A stretch of 64,000 bases of DNA from Neobacillus rhizophilus (GTDB lineage Bacteria > Bacillota > Bacilli > Bacillales > Cytobacillaceae), in contig NZ_JAGYPF010000001.1 in the NCBI RefSeq assembly GCF_018343535.1, forward strand, positions 1,426,001 through 1,490,000. Direction: 5' to 3'. Every line of letters begins with the position of its first letter. Position 1 is the stretch's first letter. The notes beneath the pieces were generated by a model that was not told the DNA's origin, ran no database searches, and was given only the letters and a program-made list of their open reading frames with translations. The position numbers and the translations under genes are program-made. Below, in pieces: positions 26,779-35,771 of the stretch.

Positions 26779-27621
26779 TTAGTCTCTGCGAAAAAAACCG
26801 TAAACTCCGGTTGTTTGAATTATATTTGTAAACGCATGGGGGTCAACTTCTTTAATCACTCTCTCTAAATCAAATAATTCATAGCGGGTAATGACGATCA
26901 TTAACATTTCCCTTGTTTCGTTAGAAAAAGCACCCTTCGCCGGAAGCATGGTGATTCCTCTGACCAGTTTCTTATGAATCGCTTTCTTAAGCTCATCCGC
27001 ATTTTTCGTAATAATAAACGCGGTAAGCTTGGCATGCCTGGTATGAATCGCATCAATCACCCTTGTTGAAGTGTATAAAAAAACAAGCGTGTACAAAGCT
27101 TTTTCCCAGCCATATAGAAAACCGGCCGTAATAATAATAATGCCATTCAAGAGAAGCATATACGGGCCAATCGGTTTATCCTTCATTCTTGAAAGCACCA
27201 TCGCAATAATATCAAGCCCTCCGGTAGAGGCGCCCCATTTTAAGGTGATCCCGACGCCCGCCGCAATAATGACACCGCCAAAGACAGCATTAAGCAAAAT
27301 ATCATGAGACATCCGATGGATTGGAATAAGCTCCAGAAATAATGAAGAAAGAACCACGCTAAGAAAACTATAAATGGTAAAGGACTTCCCTACCTTTTTC
27401 CATCCTAGGAACGCAACCGGGATATTTAATAACAACAGCAAGACCCCCATTGAAATGTTCAACGGTGTATATTCGGTCAATACTTTAGAAAGCAGTTGAG
27501 CAATTCCTGTAAAACCGCTTGAATAAACATTGGCGGGAATAAGAAATAAATTCATTCCAAGGGCAGTCAAAAAAGCACCCACAATGACGATGACGATTTT
27601 TTTTGTTTCCTGCCAAACCAT
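26779..27621 (-). CDS. yitT: YitT family membrane protein (DUF161 + DUF2179)
   Basis: 280 residues: five to six membrane helices (about 8-30, 50-72, 78-100, 108-130, 150-175) and a cytoplasmic DUF2179 domain (about 195-280, TAFIITKNADELKKAIHKKLVRGITMLPAKGAF ... TGVYGFFRRD). The internal GGVIIAAGVGITLKWGASTGGLDII is the family hallmark. Transport role suspected, substrate unknown. It lies upstream of the BsuPI gene in the same direction (18-base gap), and divergent from the DegV gene. Confidence 0.9.
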   Translation of the reverse strand: MVWQETKKIVIVIVGAFLTALGMNLFLIPANVYSSGFTGIAQLLSKVLTEYTPLNISMGVLLLLLNIPVAFLGWKKVGKSFTIYSFLSVVLSSLFLELIPIHRMSHDILLNAVFGGVIIAAGVGITLKWGASTGGLDIIAMVLSRMKDKPIGPYMLLLNGIIIITAGFLYGWEKALYTLVFLYTSTRVIDAIHTRHAKLTAFIITKNADELKKAIHKKLVRGITMLPAKGAFSNETREMLMIVITRYELFDLERVIKEVDPHAFTNIIQTTGVYGFFRRD

Positions 27622-27732
27622 TGATAAATCCCCCTTTATTTTTACTTCAACCTTAATAAATTAATTGTTTTTTCCAGATGAAACCGATACACTTAAAACG
27701 AGTATGATAAGATTTTGAATGAGGTGAGCTTC

Positions 27733-28593
27733 ATGCAGGTAAAAATACTAGCTGACAGCGCATGCGATTTACCTAAAAGTTTTTATGAAGAAAACAACGT
27801 CACATTACTTCCCTTAAAGGTCCTCATTAACGGTGAAGAATATGAAGATGTCAAAAGCATAGACCCGAAAGCGGTTTATGATTCTATCCGGAATGGATCA
27901 GTACCGAAAACTTCTCAGGTTTCACCACTTCTGTTTGAGGAAGTATTTACAAAAATGGCGGAAAATAATGAATACGGAATATACATAGCCTTTTCATCCG
28001 AACTATCCGGAACATATTCAACCGCTGTTATGATTCTTGACCAAGTCAAGGAAAAATATCCAAATTTTAATTTAACCATTGTCGATACTAAATGTGCCTC
28101 TCTCGGTCAAGGCTTAATTGTGATGGAAGCAGCAAAACTTGCAGCACAAAATGCAGCAAAAGATGAAATCTTAAGAGATGTCCAGTTTAGAGCAAACCAT
28201 ATGGAGCATCTTTTTACGGTTGAAGATTTGGATTATTTAGCTAAAGGCGGCCGTGTCTCAAAAGCTTCAGCATTTCTTGGGGGCTTATTAAATATTAAGC
28301 CAATTTTAAATGTGGAAGACGGCAAACTGGTTCCAATTGAAAAAATCCGCGGTAAGAAAAAAGTGCTCCGGCGCCTAATTGAACTTGCATATGAACGTGG
28401 CGAGAACTTGTCAAACCAGATCATTGGCATCAGTCATGCGGATAATGAAGTGACGGCACTAGAAGTAAAAGCGATGCTTGAGGAGGAATTCCAGCCAAAA
28501 GAAGTTTATATTTCCTCCATCGGCTCAGCAATTGGGGCCCATACCGGTGCAGGGACCATCTCCATTTTCTTCTTGAATAAAATTCCTTCATAA
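27733..28593 (+). CDS. yitS: DegV family fatty-acid-binding protein YitS
   Basis: 286 residues. DegV proteins bind a fatty acid and present it to fatty-acid kinase FakA. Visible landmarks: KILADSACDLPKSF at the start, PKTSQVSP, AFSSELSGTYSTA, VDTKCASLGQGL, YLAKGGRVSKASAFLGGLLNIKPIL and the end GSAIGAHTGAGTISIFFL. The ATG at 27733 has GAGGTGAG upstream, and an earlier in-frame start at 27715 is less likely. A terminator and a repeat remnant follow. Confidence 0.92.
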   Translation: MQVKILADSACDLPKSFYEENNVTLLPLKVLINGEEYEDVKSIDPKAVYDSIRNGSVPKTSQVSPLLFEEVFTKMAENNEYGIYIAFSSELSGTYSTAVMILDQVKEKYPNFNLTIVDTKCASLGQGLIVMEAAKLAAQNAAKDEILRDVQFRANHMEHLFTVEDLDYLAKGGRVSKASAFLGGLLNIKPILNVEDGKLVPIEKIRGKKKVLRRLIELAYERGENLSNQIIGISHADNEVTALEVKAMLEEEFQPKEVYISSIGSAIGAHTGAGTISIFFLNKIPS

Positions 28594-28595
28594 AT

Positions 28596-28625
28596 AAAAA
28601 ACAGAGCTCTGGGCTCTGTTTTTTA
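28596..28625 (+). terminator. Terminator after yitS
   Basis: AAAAAACAGAGC/GCTCTGTTTTTT stem with a short loop. The T-tract is on the plus strand. Confidence 0.8.
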
Positions 28626-28699
28626 TTTTGCTAATAGCATAAATTAAACTACGCCTCATGAACCGTCCTATCGGACATGCCAATCGGCAAGTTTTCATT
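28626..28699 (-). repeat. Structured intergenic element, deletion copy D
   Basis: Inverted relative to copies A-C. Read on the plus strand it gives GCTAATA, GCATAAATTAAACTACGC, CGTCCTATCGGAC, GCCAATCGGC and AGTTTTCATTTAT. These match the reverse of copy C in order and in flank, but the long AT-rich hairpin is missing and the first stem is shortened. It lies after yitS and overlaps the stop codon of the DUF3941 gene. Confidence 0.75.
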
Positions 28700-28826
28700 T
28701 ATGATCGGTTTTCTTCGAGTACTGATTTTTTCCTGCTTGGCGATTTTTTTCTCGCATCATATTTTTTTCATGGTGCAACGCATTATTGTCTTGTGCCTTT
28801 TTATCATTATCGGATGTGTGTGGCAT
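28695..28826 (-). CDS. DUF3941 small protein
   Basis: 43-residue, highly charged protein read from the ATG at 28826 (GGAAAGGGG upstream): MPHTSDNDKKAQDNNALHHEK, then NMMREKNRQAGK and the end YSKKTDHK. This is the pattern of the short DUF3941 family of Bacillus. A longer in-frame reading to 28895 lacks a ribosome site. It follows cvfB in the same direction (72-base gap). Function unknown. Confidence 0.75.
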   Translation of the reverse strand: MPHTSDNDKKAQDNNALHHEKNMMREKNRQAGKNQYSKKTDHK

Positions 28827-28898
28827 TTTCTTACCCCTTTCCATCTGCTTTCGCTTAGTAGTGTCTGTCAATTTGGAAAAGAGTATGTACGCCAAAAT

Positions 28899-29762
28899 CT
28901 ACTCCTTCTTGACGTAGGTCCAAAAGTCTTCCTGGTATACCTTTCCTTCTTTGATGAGCTTACCAAGAGCTCGCTTAAATGCGGCTTTGCTTAAGCCAAA
29001 ACGCTCTTGAATGTCTTCTGGCATGCTTTTATCACTGTAAGGCATAGCACCATTTCTGCTCATCAGATATTCATATATTTTGACTGCATCAGTATCCTGG
29101 GACTCCTGTTTTCTGGCAAGTAAGGAAACGTTTATCGTTCCGTCTTCCTTAACATCGATGACTCGCCCCTCAACCTTCTCACCCAGACGTGGCTCAATCC
29201 GACGCTGCGATTCATGAATGAATCCTTTGAAGCCTTCAATAGTGTAAAGCCAACTGCCGACTTTGGCCGTTCGGTAAATGTACCCTTGAACATTTTTATT
29301 AAATTCGTTTCTCGAAGCTTTTGTGGATATAGACTGGATTACCGGGTCACTGGCAAGCTTGGCGTACAAAAGAGAATTTCGGTTGACCCTTAAGGTTATA
29401 TAAACCATATCCCCTTCCTTGGGCCAAACCGATTTATGCACCGGTAAATCTTCGGCACCAAGCAGAATGTCTTTCATTAACCCGATATTTAAAAAGACAC
29501 CAATCTCCTCTTTTACATCTGTCACCTTAACCCATGCGTAGCGGCCGACGGCCACTTCAGGTATCGTCGTGGAGGCCGCTGGACGTCCCTGAGAATCCAC
29601 ATAGATAAACACTTCTATTTCGTCGCCTTCCGCAACATCTCGATTCACTTCATTATTATGAAGCAATACATCTTCATTGCCATCTGTTAAAAAATAGCCG
29701 AACTCAGCTTGACGGGCTACCGTTAAAGTTGTTGTTTGTCCTATAAGTTCTTTTATTGCCAT
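28899..29762 (-). CDS. cvfB: S1-domain RNA-binding protein CvfB/YitL
   Basis: 287 residues: three S1-like OB domains (about 1-65, 70-135, 145-215) followed by a winged helix (PEDIQERFGLSKAAFKRALGKLIKEGKVYQEDF). The sequence begins MAIKELIGQTTTLTVARQAEFGYFLTDG, as in YitL/CvfB. In staphylococci CvfB binds RNA and affects virulence gene expression. In Bacillus the role is unclear. Divergent from the yajQ gene, the same pair as yitL-yitK in B. subtilis. Confidence 0.9.
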   Translation of the reverse strand: MAIKELIGQTTTLTVARQAEFGYFLTDGNEDVLLHNNEVNRDVAEGDEIEVFIYVDSQGRPAASTTIPEVAVGRYAWVKVTDVKEEIGVFLNIGLMKDILLGAEDLPVHKSVWPKEGDMVYITLRVNRNSLLYAKLASDPVIQSISTKASRNEFNKNVQGYIYRTAKVGSWLYTIEGFKGFIHESQRRIEPRLGEKVEGRVIDVKEDGTINVSLLARKQESQDTDAVKIYEYLMSRNGAMPYSDKSMPEDIQERFGLSKAAFKRALGKLIKEGKVYQEDFWTYVKKE

Positions 29763-29875
29763 TATCTTATACTCCCCTTTTCCATCTCGGAGTTATCCTT
29801 TAGGTTGTTTGAACTGCTATATTTTACTATAATGTAGACATAAAGGGAAACTTTAGCAAATTCGGAGGTTTTGTC

Positions 29876-30367
29876 ATGTCAAAAGATAGCTCATTTGATA
29901 TTGTATCCAAAGTTGAATTTTCAGAAGTCACCAATGCCATTACACAAACGATGAAGGAAATTAGTACGCGCTACGATTTTAAAGGAAGTAAAAGTGAAGT
30001 TTCGTTAGACAAAGAAGAATTGGTACTTATTTCTGACGATGAATATAAAATGGACCAGCTTAAAGATGTTTTGCTCAGCAAATTAATTAAACGGGGCGTC
30101 CCGATTAAAAATCTTGATTATAGTAAAATCGAAAAGGCCTCAGGCGGTACCGTCCGTCAAAGAGCCAAACTTGTTCAAGGCATTGATAAGGAAAATGCAA
30201 AAAAAATTAACACTATTATTAAAAATAGCGGACTGAAGGTCAAAAGTCAGGTCCAGGATGACCAAGTCCGGGTCAGTGGCAAAAACCGAGATGATTTACA
30301 AAAAATCATATCCCTTGTTCGTGAAGCAGATCTCACCATTGATGTTCAATTTATTAATTATCGGTAA
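29876..30367 (+). CDS. yitK: YajQ family nucleotide-binding protein (YitK)
   Basis: 163 residues, full YajQ/DUF520 length. It starts [38 protein letters not shown] and ends [16 protein letters not shown], both conserved. Two RNP-like halves are visible (about 1-90 and 95-163). Some YajQ proteins bind cyclic di-GMP or GTP. Which ligand applies here is unknown. A GGAGG site precedes the ATG. Confidence 0.95.
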   Translation: MSKDSSFDIVSKVEFSEVTNAITQTMKEISTRYDFKGSKSEVSLDKEELVLISDDEYKMDQLKDVLLSKLIKRGVPIKNLDYSKIEKASGGTVRQRAKLVQGIDKENAKKINTIIKNSGLKVKSQVQDDQVRVSGKNRDDLQKIISLVREADLTIDVQFINYR

Positions 30368-30372
30368 TAATA

Positions 30373-30400
30373 AAAGAGGCTGTCCTTAGGCAGCCTCTTT
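30373..30400. terminator. Bidirectional terminator after yitK
   Basis: AAAGAGGCTG/CAGCCTCTTT stem with a short loop. It overlaps the stop of the convergent amylase-like gene. Confidence 0.75.
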
Positions 30401-31772
30401 ATTCTACGATATTCGTTTTACCCCGTCTAAAAACTAACAGAAGAAACCAAATGGCAAGTATCCCCGGTATCACTGCCGCAGCAATAAATTTCAGGTTAAA
30501 GCCTGTTTTTTCCGCCAATACATATATTTCAGAATTGTCCCTATCAACGATTAGAATATATTGATTATCCCTGCTACGGACAAGGTCTCCGCCCAGGAGG
30601 CCGCGAAGCTCTTTGCCGCCTTCCACTTGATCGCCAGTTAAGGTAACCTTTTGGGATTTGTTTGTATTATTGATGGCAATTATCGATGTTTCCCCTTTAT
30701 AGACACGCTTATAAACCGCCATTCCGGACTTTTCATAGAGCATTTCCATCGTTCCTCTTGTTAAGGAAGGCAGTTGATTTCTTAATTCACCAAGCTTTGT
30801 TATATAGTCGATTAGATCTTTTTCCGTCCGGAAATTCATCAGCCTGCGGTTATCCGGAATATCTCCGCCCGTCAAGGCAATTTCCGTCCCATAATACATA
30901 ACGGGAATCCCTGGTGTCGTATAAATATAGGTTAAGGCAGTTTTCCATCTGGCTCCAGGGAATTGTCTTTCATCTACTATATCTTTGGTAAATCTTTTGG
31001 TAAATTCATTATCAAAAAAATGAGCATCTAAGTTTTGTTTGTCCGCTGCAGGAGGAATCGATTGAAAGGAGCGGTCTGTAGTGGCAAACACCTGCCTCAT
31101 CTGTTCACTCTCGTTATAATCAAATAAGCTATCAATTCCCGCTTCATGATAAACTTCCAAGTCATCGGCTGTGTTTCCCGAGGAGACTCCCATCAATAAA
31201 AAGTCTTTTTTCTCCTGCTTTACAGCAGCCGAAAACTCCCGCCAAAAGCTAATTGGAACTTTATTGACTTCTGGGAGGCTGTATCCATCAATATTCGTTT
31301 TCTTGATCCACCATGTGGCGGCATCAATTAAATTTTTGCCCTTTACCTCTGAATTTGCAGGAAAATCAATTATTACCCGCAATTTCCTTTTATGTGCTTC
31401 GTTGACAAGCTTCTCGAAATCTTTCATTGTTCCAAAATGCTCGTCCACTTTATAGTAATCCTTCACCCAATAACCGTGATAACCATTTTCCCTATTATCA
31501 AAAATTGGAGTCAGGCGAATTGCCGTGAATTCCATGTCTTTTATGTAATCAAGCTTATCGATAATTCCTTGAAAATCCCCGCCATTGTACTTTTCGAGAT
31601 TCTTTGTATCCACATCGAAATCATTTTGGGTATTCCCATTATTAAACCGGTCAATCATAATAGAATAAATGGTTTCATCCTGCCACTGTCGATTTTCTTT
31701 TGTTACATTTGCATAGGCCGGTGACGAAACCCCAAGTAAAATTGCGATTAAAATGAGTATAATCCTGTTCAT
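30399..31772 (-). CDS. Membrane-anchored alpha-amylase-like protein with degenerate active site
   Basis: 457 residues: signal peptide (MNRIILILIAILLGVSSPAYA), a GH13 (beta/alpha)8-type domain (about 28-330), a C-terminal beta domain and a membrane anchor (about 428-448) with RRGK after it. It has clear amylase landmarks (SIMIDRFNNG, YNGGDFQGIIDKLDYIK, GYHGYWVKDYYKVDEHFGTM, TTPGIPVMYYGTE). The catalytic regions are lost: DFPANS (136-141) for DxxxNH, DGYSLPEVNK (162-171) with Pro167 where the Asp nucleophile should be, MGV (194-196) where GEV carries the acid/base Glu, and DNEF (254-257) for NHD. The stretch between regions I and II is also shortened. Starch hydrolysis is unlikely; carbohydrate binding at the cell surface is possible. 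Confidence 0.85.
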   Translation of the reverse strand: MNRIILILIAILLGVSSPAYANVTKENRQWQDETIYSIMIDRFNNGNTQNDFDVDTKNLEKYNGGDFQGIIDKLDYIKDMEFTAIRLTPIFDNRENGYHGYWVKDYYKVDEHFGTMKDFEKLVNEAHKRKLRVIIDFPANSEVKGKNLIDAATWWIKKTNIDGYSLPEVNKVPISFWREFSAAVKQEKKDFLLMGVSSGNTADDLEVYHEAGIDSLFDYNESEQMRQVFATTDRSFQSIPPAADKQNLDAHFFDNEFTKRFTKDIVDERQFPGARWKTALTYIYTTPGIPVMYYGTEIALTGGDIPDNRRLMNFRTEKDLIDYITKLGELRNQLPSLTRGTMEMLYEKSGMAVYKRVYKGETSIIAINNTNKSQKVTLTGDQVEGGKELRGLLGGDLVRSRDNQYILIVDRDNSEIYVLAEKTGFNLKFIAAAVIPGILAIWFLLLVFRRGKTNIVE

Positions 31773-31853
31773 CTAGCTTCCTCCTCATAAAAAGAGAAGA
31801 GGATTCCCTCTTCCCTACATCCATTTTAATCTAATTAAGTTTTTATTCCAAAT

Positions 31854-33701
31854 TTAATTTACGATATTGATATTGTAATCCTTAAACCATGTGTGAAGCT
31901 GAACAAAGTAGGCTAATAATTGCGGTCCTGTCATCAACTGGCCAAACCAAGGCTCTTTGAACGATTTTCCTCCAGATTGAGTCAGTTTTTCCAATTGCTC
32001 TTTGTCAAAGAATTCATGAATAGCTGAAGACTTATCCTGTAAAATAGCCAGCATCTGATTTTGAACGGCCTTGGTATATTCCGGATTATGTGTTTTTGGA
32101 TAAGGGCTTTTTTTACGGTACAATACTTCCTCAGGCAAAATGCCCTCAAAGGCCTTACGCAGAAGTCCTTTTTCCCTGCCGCAGTACATTTTCATCTCCC
32201 ACGGGATATTCCAAACGTATTCTACTACTCGGTGGTCTGCAAACGGGACTCTGACCTCGAGGCTAGCCCCCATGCTCATTCGGTCTTTCCGATCCAACAG
32301 AGTGTTCATAAACCATATCATATTGATATAAAATAACTCTCTTCGCTTTGATTCCTCCAAGCTTTCCCCTTCTAGTTTAGGCGTTTCGGAGATGGTCTGA
32401 CGATATTGTTCCAAGCTATATTCACTTAAATTTAACCGGTCCTTCCAAAACGGCTTTAATAAATTTTCCCTTTCCGCAACCGATCGCATCCACGGAAAGC
32501 CGGGGCGCTCTAAGTCTTCCTTGCGATGAAACCATGGGTAGCCGCCAAAAATTTCATCCGCACATTCACCTGACAGACTTACAACAAAATCCTTTTTTAT
32601 CTGTCTGCAAAACCATAGTAAGGAAGAGTCTATATCGGCCATGCCGGGTAAATCACGAACGTGAACAGCTTCCACTAATTCATCAACTAATTGCTGCTGT
32701 TTAATAATTTCGTTATGGTGTTTCGTTTGAAACGTATTTGTCATAAGATTAATATATTTTTCGTCGGAATCCGGCTGAAATTCATTCGCAGTAAAAAATT
32801 GCTGATTACCCTCATAATCAATCGAATACGTTTGAAGCTGCCCTTTCCCCTGCTCTTTTAAACCTTTAGCGGCAACGGCTGTAATGATACTCGAATCGAG
32901 ACCTCCTGACAATAAGGTACATAAGGGTACATCCGAAACAAGCTGTCTTGTGATGGCATCGCTGACTAAGAAACGTACTTTTTCCGCTGTTTCCTCCGCA
33001 TTATCCTTATGCTCCTCACTTTTTACATTCCAATAACGCCAAATTTTCAAGCCGTTTTTGGAAAAGGTAAGGGCATGTGCCGGCCGTAATTCGTTAATCC
33101 CTTTAAAAACTCCAGACCCTGGCGACCTCGATGGCCCAACACCCAAAACCTCTGCCAGACCCTCATGAGTAATCTCTGTTTTCACCTCTGGGTGGGCAAG
33201 GATAGCTTTTAACTCTGATGCAAACAACACCCCATCCTGATGTTCTTTGTAAAATAATGGTTTTACACCCAATCGGTCGCGTCCGATAAAGAGTTGCTCT
33301 TTTTTGCTATCCCAAACTACAAAGGCATAGATCCCATTTAAATAGTTCACACACTCTTCCGCCCATTCTATATAGGCACTTAACAGTACTTCAGTATCAG
33401 AATGACCATTAAAAGAATATCCTTTAGTAAGGAGAATTTTGCGCAAATCTTCGGTGTTGTATAATTCTCCATTGTAGCAAATTGTATATGTTGATCCATT
33501 CTTTTGTTTGGACATGGGCTGACGTCCCCCGGCAGGGTCGACGACGATCAGCCGCTTATGACCGAAACCAACATGTGTATCTGCCCATAGATTCGTTTCA
33601 TCAGGACCTCTTTTTGCCAATGTTTGCGTCATCTTTTCAATTGAATGTTGTTCTCTTCCAACCCATTTTTTAAAATCAACCCATCCTGAGATACCACACA
33701 T
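31854..33701 (-). CDS. asnO: Asparagine synthase (glutamine-hydrolysing), AsnO/YisO type
   Basis: Makes asparagine from aspartate, ATP and glutamine. The 615 residues have the amidotransferase nucleophile Cys2 after Met (MCGISGW), the class II glutaminase region (KRGPDETNLW, YNGELYN, GHSDTEVLL), and the synthetase domain with pyrophosphate loop LLSGGLDSSIITA (about 263-275) and SGECADEIFGGY. Length and neighbours (yisL, gerP, yit genes) point to AsnO, which in B. subtilis is expressed in sporulation. A GAGGAG site precedes the ATG. The 220 bases upstream show no other gene. Confidence 0.92.
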   Translation of the reverse strand: MCGISGWVDFKKWVGREQHSIEKMTQTLAKRGPDETNLWADTHVGFGHKRLIVVDPAGGRQPMSKQKNGSTYTICYNGELYNTEDLRKILLTKGYSFNGHSDTEVLLSAYIEWAEECVNYLNGIYAFVVWDSKKEQLFIGRDRLGVKPLFYKEHQDGVLFASELKAILAHPEVKTEITHEGLAEVLGVGPSRSPGSGVFKGINELRPAHALTFSKNGLKIWRYWNVKSEEHKDNAEETAEKVRFLVSDAITRQLVSDVPLCTLLSGGLDSSIITAVAAKGLKEQGKGQLQTYSIDYEGNQQFFTANEFQPDSDEKYINLMTNTFQTKHHNEIIKQQQLVDELVEAVHVRDLPGMADIDSSLLWFCRQIKKDFVVSLSGECADEIFGGYPWFHRKEDLERPGFPWMRSVAERENLLKPFWKDRLNLSEYSLEQYRQTISETPKLEGESLEESKRRELFYINMIWFMNTLLDRKDRMSMGASLEVRVPFADHRVVEYVWNIPWEMKMYCGREKGLLRKAFEGILPEEVLYRKKSPYPKTHNPEYTKAVQNQMLAILQDKSSAIHEFFDKEQLEKLTQSGGKSFKEPWFGQLMTGPQLLAYFVQLHTWFKDYNINIVN

Positions 33702-33924
33702 GTAATTTGTACTCCTCTCGGTGATTGCAGTTAAATTTACTGCCTAGATGGTGATTATTCTATTCAGCCCAAAAGAATTGGTTAATTGTCCATAACAGAA
33801 ATGGAATCGGTCAGATTGTATATATACTTACGATTCAATTGATTTTTTTAAAATAGGTGTAGTTATAAAATCCCTTTAAGATGTCAAAAAAGGAAAATGA
33901 AAGCATCTGGCATGGAGGTTAACG

Positions 33925-34488
33925 ATGAATCGACAACAACGAATCCATCTATACGATATTCAAGAGCGGTCTTATACAGAAGGGACCGTAGAACAAATAA
34001 ATGATCAATGGATATTTTTTGATGAGGAAACTGAGGAAGCTTCTATGTTAGAGGAATTTCTTCACCAGGAAATTGAAATCTTCCGGATGAACCGCTGGAA
34101 AAAGGGAATATTGTATGAACCAGGCAACATCAGAATTGGAAACGAAGTAACGATGCTGCGGGATCATGATACTGTAAGAATTAGGAAGCATTTAATCTAC
34201 TCTCTCGAACGGCTTTTAGATGGAATTAATGATGATGCCTTTTTCCAATTTGTCACGACCTTGAATTCTTTGGATTTTTCCATTTATGACTGTATTTACT
34301 GTTATAATCATTTGTCCTTTCTTTCGGATGAGAATCGTAAAGATGGGGTCAATTTTATGGTTTTTGATAATCAAGAGCTCATTTGCAATGTCCAGCATCA
34401 TTTTTATTATTATGAAAAGGTCAACGACCGGTTTGAGTTTACAATTAACACTGGCAAGCGATTAATCATTGAAAAAATGATTTCATAA
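33925..34488 (+). CDS. DUF2777-like protein of unknown function
   Basis: 187 residues starting MNRQQRIHLYDIQERSYTEGTVEQINDQWIFFDEETEEASMLEEFL, which resembles the DUF2777 family of Bacillus as I recall it. It has a beta-rich acidic N-terminal half, a helix (RKHLIYSLERLLDGINDDAFFQFVTTL) and a C-terminal beta-rich part with two cysteines (DCIYC). No signal peptide or membrane helix. A TGGAGG site precedes the ATG. It stands alone between asnO and the E1-like gene with its own terminator. Confidence 0.7.
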   Translation: MNRQQRIHLYDIQERSYTEGTVEQINDQWIFFDEETEEASMLEEFLHQEIEIFRMNRWKKGILYEPGNIRIGNEVTMLRDHDTVRIRKHLIYSLERLLDGINDDAFFQFVTTLNSLDFSIYDCIYCYNHLSFLSDENRKDGVNFMVFDNQELICNVQHHFYYYEKVNDRFEFTINTGKRLIIEKMIS

Positions 34489-34490
34489 AT

Positions 34491-34520
34491 AAAAAAAGGC
34501 TGAGTCGTCAGCCTTTTTTT
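34491..34520. terminator. Bidirectional terminator after the DUF2777 gene
   Basis: AAAAAAAGGCTGA/TCAGCCTTTTTTT stem with loop GTCG, between convergent genes. Confidence 0.85.
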
Positions 34521-34522
34521 AT

Positions 34523-35551
34523 TTAATCTCCAATATATTTGGCATAAAGTGATTTTGCTTTGATGATATCGTTAGTTCCATGGATTAGGACCCTGGCATC
34601 TTTGAAAATGACAATGGAAATCCCTTCTTCGGGGGAAAATCGGACGAGAAAGTCATTTCCGGCCGCTTGAGTGCTGTTTACAAGCCTTGCACGAACTGTT
34701 TTTAAATCTAGCTCCCGTTTCCTTCTAGGATTGACCTGCACTGTGTTCCGCCCGCAAAGAGATGTATAGGATGCCTGCTGCTCCGAGGAGCGGTCCAGAA
34801 AGTCAAATCTCCTTTCCACGCAGGCCGGACAATTAGGATTTCGCCCCTGTGAAATATCCATTTGCATCATCGTCATATCCCAGATGTCGATTTGTTCAAG
34901 ATTAGGAGTCGTCTTTGCATCAACTAGATATTTGATGGTTTCCATCGCCTGAAAGGAACCGATAATATCCGTTAACGGAGAAAGAACGCCAACAGTATCA
35001 CAGGTTTCGCCCAATCCTTCCGGAACATCTGGAAATAGACAGCGATAGCAAGGAGTAATCCCTGGTTTGATGACGGCAAACATTCCTCTTGAACTGACAG
35101 CCGCCCCATGAACCCAAGGAATGTCATACTTAATGGCCACATCATTGATTAAGAAACGGGTCATAAAATTGTCCGTTCCATCCACAATTATATCCATCCC
35201 ACTTATCAGCTCTTCAGCATTATCCAAATTAACATCGGCAATAACAGCATCAACCTTGACGGATGAATTAATTTTATTCAGCCTTTTTTGCGCGGCAATC
35301 GCTTTTGGAAGATTTAATTCCGCATCCTCTTCATCAAATAGCGTCTGCCGCTGGAGATTGGACAGCTCCACTACATCCCGGTCAATCAGCCTAAGATAAC
35401 CGACACCTGAGCGGACTAGATGATTCGCAATAACCGTCCCAAGCGCACCTGCTCCGATCACAACCACTCGGGCTTCCAGCAATTTCTTTTGTCCCTCTTC
35501 TCCAATGGCCCGAAACAGAATTTGTCTCGAATACCGCTCTAAGTTACTCAT
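34523..35551 (-). CDS. moeB: E1-like adenylyltransferase of the MoeB/ThiF family
   Basis: Adenylates the C-terminal Gly-Gly of a MoaD or ThiS-type sulfur carrier. The 342 residues show YSRQILFRAIGEEGQKKL, nucleotide loop VVIGAGALGTVIANHLVRSGVG (about 31-52), DRDVVELSNLQRQ, the DGTDNFMTRFLIND segment, and two zinc CxxC pairs (CYRCLFPD and CPACVERR). The C-terminal 80 residues are not a rhodanese domain. It is divergent from the AOR gene, and a MoaD-like carrier lies 2.4 kb away, so it probably charges that carrier for pterin synthesis. Confidence 0.88.
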   Translation of the reverse strand: MSNLERYSRQILFRAIGEEGQKKLLEARVVVIGAGALGTVIANHLVRSGVGYLRLIDRDVVELSNLQRQTLFDEEDAELNLPKAIAAQKRLNKINSSVKVDAVIADVNLDNAEELISGMDIIVDGTDNFMTRFLINDVAIKYDIPWVHGAAVSSRGMFAVIKPGITPCYRCLFPDVPEGLGETCDTVGVLSPLTDIIGSFQAMETIKYLVDAKTTPNLEQIDIWDMTMMQMDISQGRNPNCPACVERRFDFLDRSSEQQASYTSLCGRNTVQVNPRRKRELDLKTVRARLVNSTQAAGNDFLVRFSPEEGISIVIFKDARVLIHGTNDIIKAKSLYAKYIGD

Positions 35552-35771
35552 CCAACCGCCCCATTTCTACAAGTTAATGAATTGCAATTATTTCTATTTT
35601 ATCAAATTCATAATTTCCTACTATCACATAAATTTTAATTTTAAAAATATTGTAAAAATGATACAATAAATATTGGATTTAAAGATAATTTTTGGGAGAA
35701 ATCTCTTATTAAAAAAATATATAAAAATAAGAGATGTTGCTATACATTTTTATAGGAAGAGGGGTATTAGC

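Noticed and set aside
28658..28994. Plus-strand frames opposite DUF3941 and cvfB
   Set aside because: Products are Phe/Leu-rich shadows; the minus-strand genes have ribosome sites and family matches.
35620..35640. Possible Fnr site upstream of aor (TATGTGATAG half site)
   Set aside because: Second half absent and not at a -41.5 position relative to the likely TACAAT -10.
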